Source: JAYTXL01 sp043742955
Lineage (GTDB): Bacteria; Verrucomicrobiota; Verrucomicrobiia; Limisphaerales; JAYTXL01
Direction of reading: 5' to 3'
Length of the DNA: 5,216 nt
NCBI GenBank assembly: GCA_043742955.1
Contig: JAYTXL010000064.1
Location: 1-5,216, forward strand
Each line of letters begins with the position of its first letter. The first letter of the stretch is position 1. Positions 4,381 to 5,216 of this stretch are shown piece by piece. The position numbers and the translations under genes were made by a program. The notes beneath the pieces were generated by a model. That model searched no databases. It was not told the origin of the DNA and saw nothing but the letters and a program-made list of their open reading frames with translations.

Positions 4381-5216
4381 ATGAGCACCGCACACAACCT
4401 GTTCAATTCGCTTCAAACCTTCGACCTCGGCCACGGCCAGTCCGGGCAGTTCTATTCGCTCCCCGCCCTGGAGGCGGCCGGTGTCGGCCCCATCGCGCGC
4501 CTGCCCGTCTCCATCCGCATTGTGCTCGAATCGGTGCTTCGCAATTGCGACGGCAAAAAAGTCAGCGAGGCAAATGTGAAGGAGCTCGCCAACTGGAAAC
4601 CGACGGAATCGCGCACCGCCGAGATCCCCTTCGTGGTGGCGCGCATCGTGTTGCAGGATTTCACGGGCGTGCCCTTGCTGGTGGACCTGGCGGCGATGCG
4701 CACGGCCGTGGCCAAGCTCGGCAAGAACCCCAAAATCATCGAGCCGCTTGTGCCCGTGGATCTGGTCGTGGATCATTCCGTGCAGGTGGATGCGGCAGGG
4801 TCGTCCGATTCATTTCAAAAGAATCTGGAGATCGAGTTTCAGCGCAATCGCGAGCGCTACCAGTTTCTCAAGTGGGGCATGCAAGCGTTCGACACGTTCA
4901 AAGTGGTGCCGCCCGGCATCGGCATCGTGCATCAGGTGAACCTTGAATACCTCGCCAAAGGCGTGCTCTCGGAGCGCCGGTCTCCGACCCGGCACGATGG
5001 TGAGGCCGCGCAACACGCCGGGTCGGAGACCGGCGCTCCAATCTACTATCCCGACACGCTCGTCGGCACCGATTCGCACACCACGATGATCAACGGTCTC
5101 GGCATCGTCGGCTGGGGCGTGGGCGGCATCGAGGCGGAGGCGGGCATGCTCGGCCAGCCGGTTTACTTTCTCACGCCGGATGTGGTGGGTGTGCACTTGA
5201 CCGGCGCGATTCGCGA
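4381..5216 (+). CDS. acnA: Aconitate hydratase, N-terminal 278 residues (continues beyond the right edge)
   Basis: A cytosolic [4Fe-4S] enzyme that isomerises citrate to isocitrate through cis-aconitate in the TCA cycle. Domain 1 of the AcnA/IRP1 family is clear in order: FYSLPALEAAG near 24-34, LPVSIRIVLESVLRN, IVLQDFTGVPLLVDLAAMR, PVDLVVDHSVQVD (D131-H132), EFQRNRERYQFLKWG, VVPPGIGIVHQVNLEYLAKG and YPDTLVGTDSHTTM (223-236, with the DSH at 231-233). The ATG at 4381 fits the family N-terminus. No Shine-Dalgarno is visible. The cluster-binding cysteines of the family lie further on and are outside the window. Residues 198-220 are encoded by a 69-base palindromic repeat. The stretch between NLEYL and YPD is 31 residues, against about 11-15 in E. 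coli AcnA, B. subtilis CitB and human IRP1 as I remember them. The frame stays open on both sides, so the protein is probably made with this extra loop. Confidence 0.95.
   Translation, partial: MSTAHNLFNSLQTFDLGHGQSGQFYSLPALEAAGVGPIARLPVSIRIVLESVLRNCDGKKVSEANVKELANWKPTESRTAEIPFVVARIVLQDFTGVPLLVDLAAMRTAVAKLGKNPKIIEPLVPVDLVVDHSVQVDAAGSSDSFQKNLEIEFQRNRERYQFLKWGMQAFDTFKVVPPGIGIVHQVNLEYLAKGVLSERRSPTRHDGEAAQHAGSETGAPIYYPDTLVGTDSHTTMINGLGIVGWGVGGIEAEAGMLGQPVYFLTPDVVGVHLTGAIR
4971..5039. repeat. Perfect palindromic repeat element inserted in frame in acnA
   Basis: Two 23-base arms, 4971-4993 and 5017-5039, are perfect reverse complements around a 23-base centre (4994-5016). The left arm begins GGAGCGCCGG and contains TCTCCGACCCGGC. 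The total is 69 bases, a multiple of three, and the acnA frame has no stop in it. It encodes residues 198-220 of acnA (ERRSPTRH...GSETGAP), a polar, low-complexity peptide unlike its surroundings. The ends and the GGTCTCCGACCC core match the element at 4199-4275. No target-site duplication is obvious at its edges. Confidence 0.9.

Noticed and set aside
4222..4776. Long minus-strand open frame opposite acnA
   Set aside because: The acnA frame matches the family block by block. The opposite frame is a GC-rich codon-bias shadow.

Overview
The window looks like a chromosomal piece from a GC-rich, free-living bacterium. It is probably a Verrucomicrobiota member, with Pedosphaera-type soil lineages the best guess. 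Three things point that way: two secreted proteins with a PEP-CTERM-like tail of the variant type VPEVNP + hydrophobic stretch + RRR, palindromic repeats with GGAGCGC/GCGCTCC ends and a GGTCTCCGACCC core, and a lack of clear Shine-Dalgarno sequences before all six genes. The taxonomy is an inference from recall, not a measured result.

Left part, minus strand (1-2790): three genes read leftward. The first is a secreted PEP-CTERM-like protein (gene B, 1965-2738, GTG start). The second is its tandem paralogue (gene A, 1046-1843). Sixteen bases after gene A comes a membrane-anchored TPR-type protein (1029 down to 1, GTG start), which runs off the left edge. Each paralogue has the same promoter-like block in front of it (TTGACAAATG, 11 variable bases, CGGATGGT), so the regulatory region was duplicated or conserved with the gene. 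The TPR gene probably shares gene A's transcript.

Middle, plus strand (2885-4139): two peroxiredoxins of different subfamilies lie in tandem. One is a PrxQ/Bcp-type enzyme (2949-3422). The other is an AhpE-like enzyme (3603-4082) with a near-consensus sigma70 promoter and a strong rho-independent terminator. Both have a CxxxxC pair starting at the peroxidatic cysteine. Together they form a peroxide-detoxification pair, apparently transcribed separately.

Right part, plus strand (4140-5216): an aconitase gene (acnA) starts at 4381 and runs off the right edge. A palindromic repeat lies in its upstream region (4199-4275). A related repeat with a perfect 23-bp inverted repeat lies inside the coding sequence (4971-5039). 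That second repeat is exactly 69 bp long, keeps the reading frame open, and adds a 23-residue segment just before the conserved YPDTLVGTDSHT block. This in-frame palindrome in a core TCA-cycle enzyme is the most unusual observation in the window. I saw no tRNA, rRNA, CRISPR array or transposase gene.
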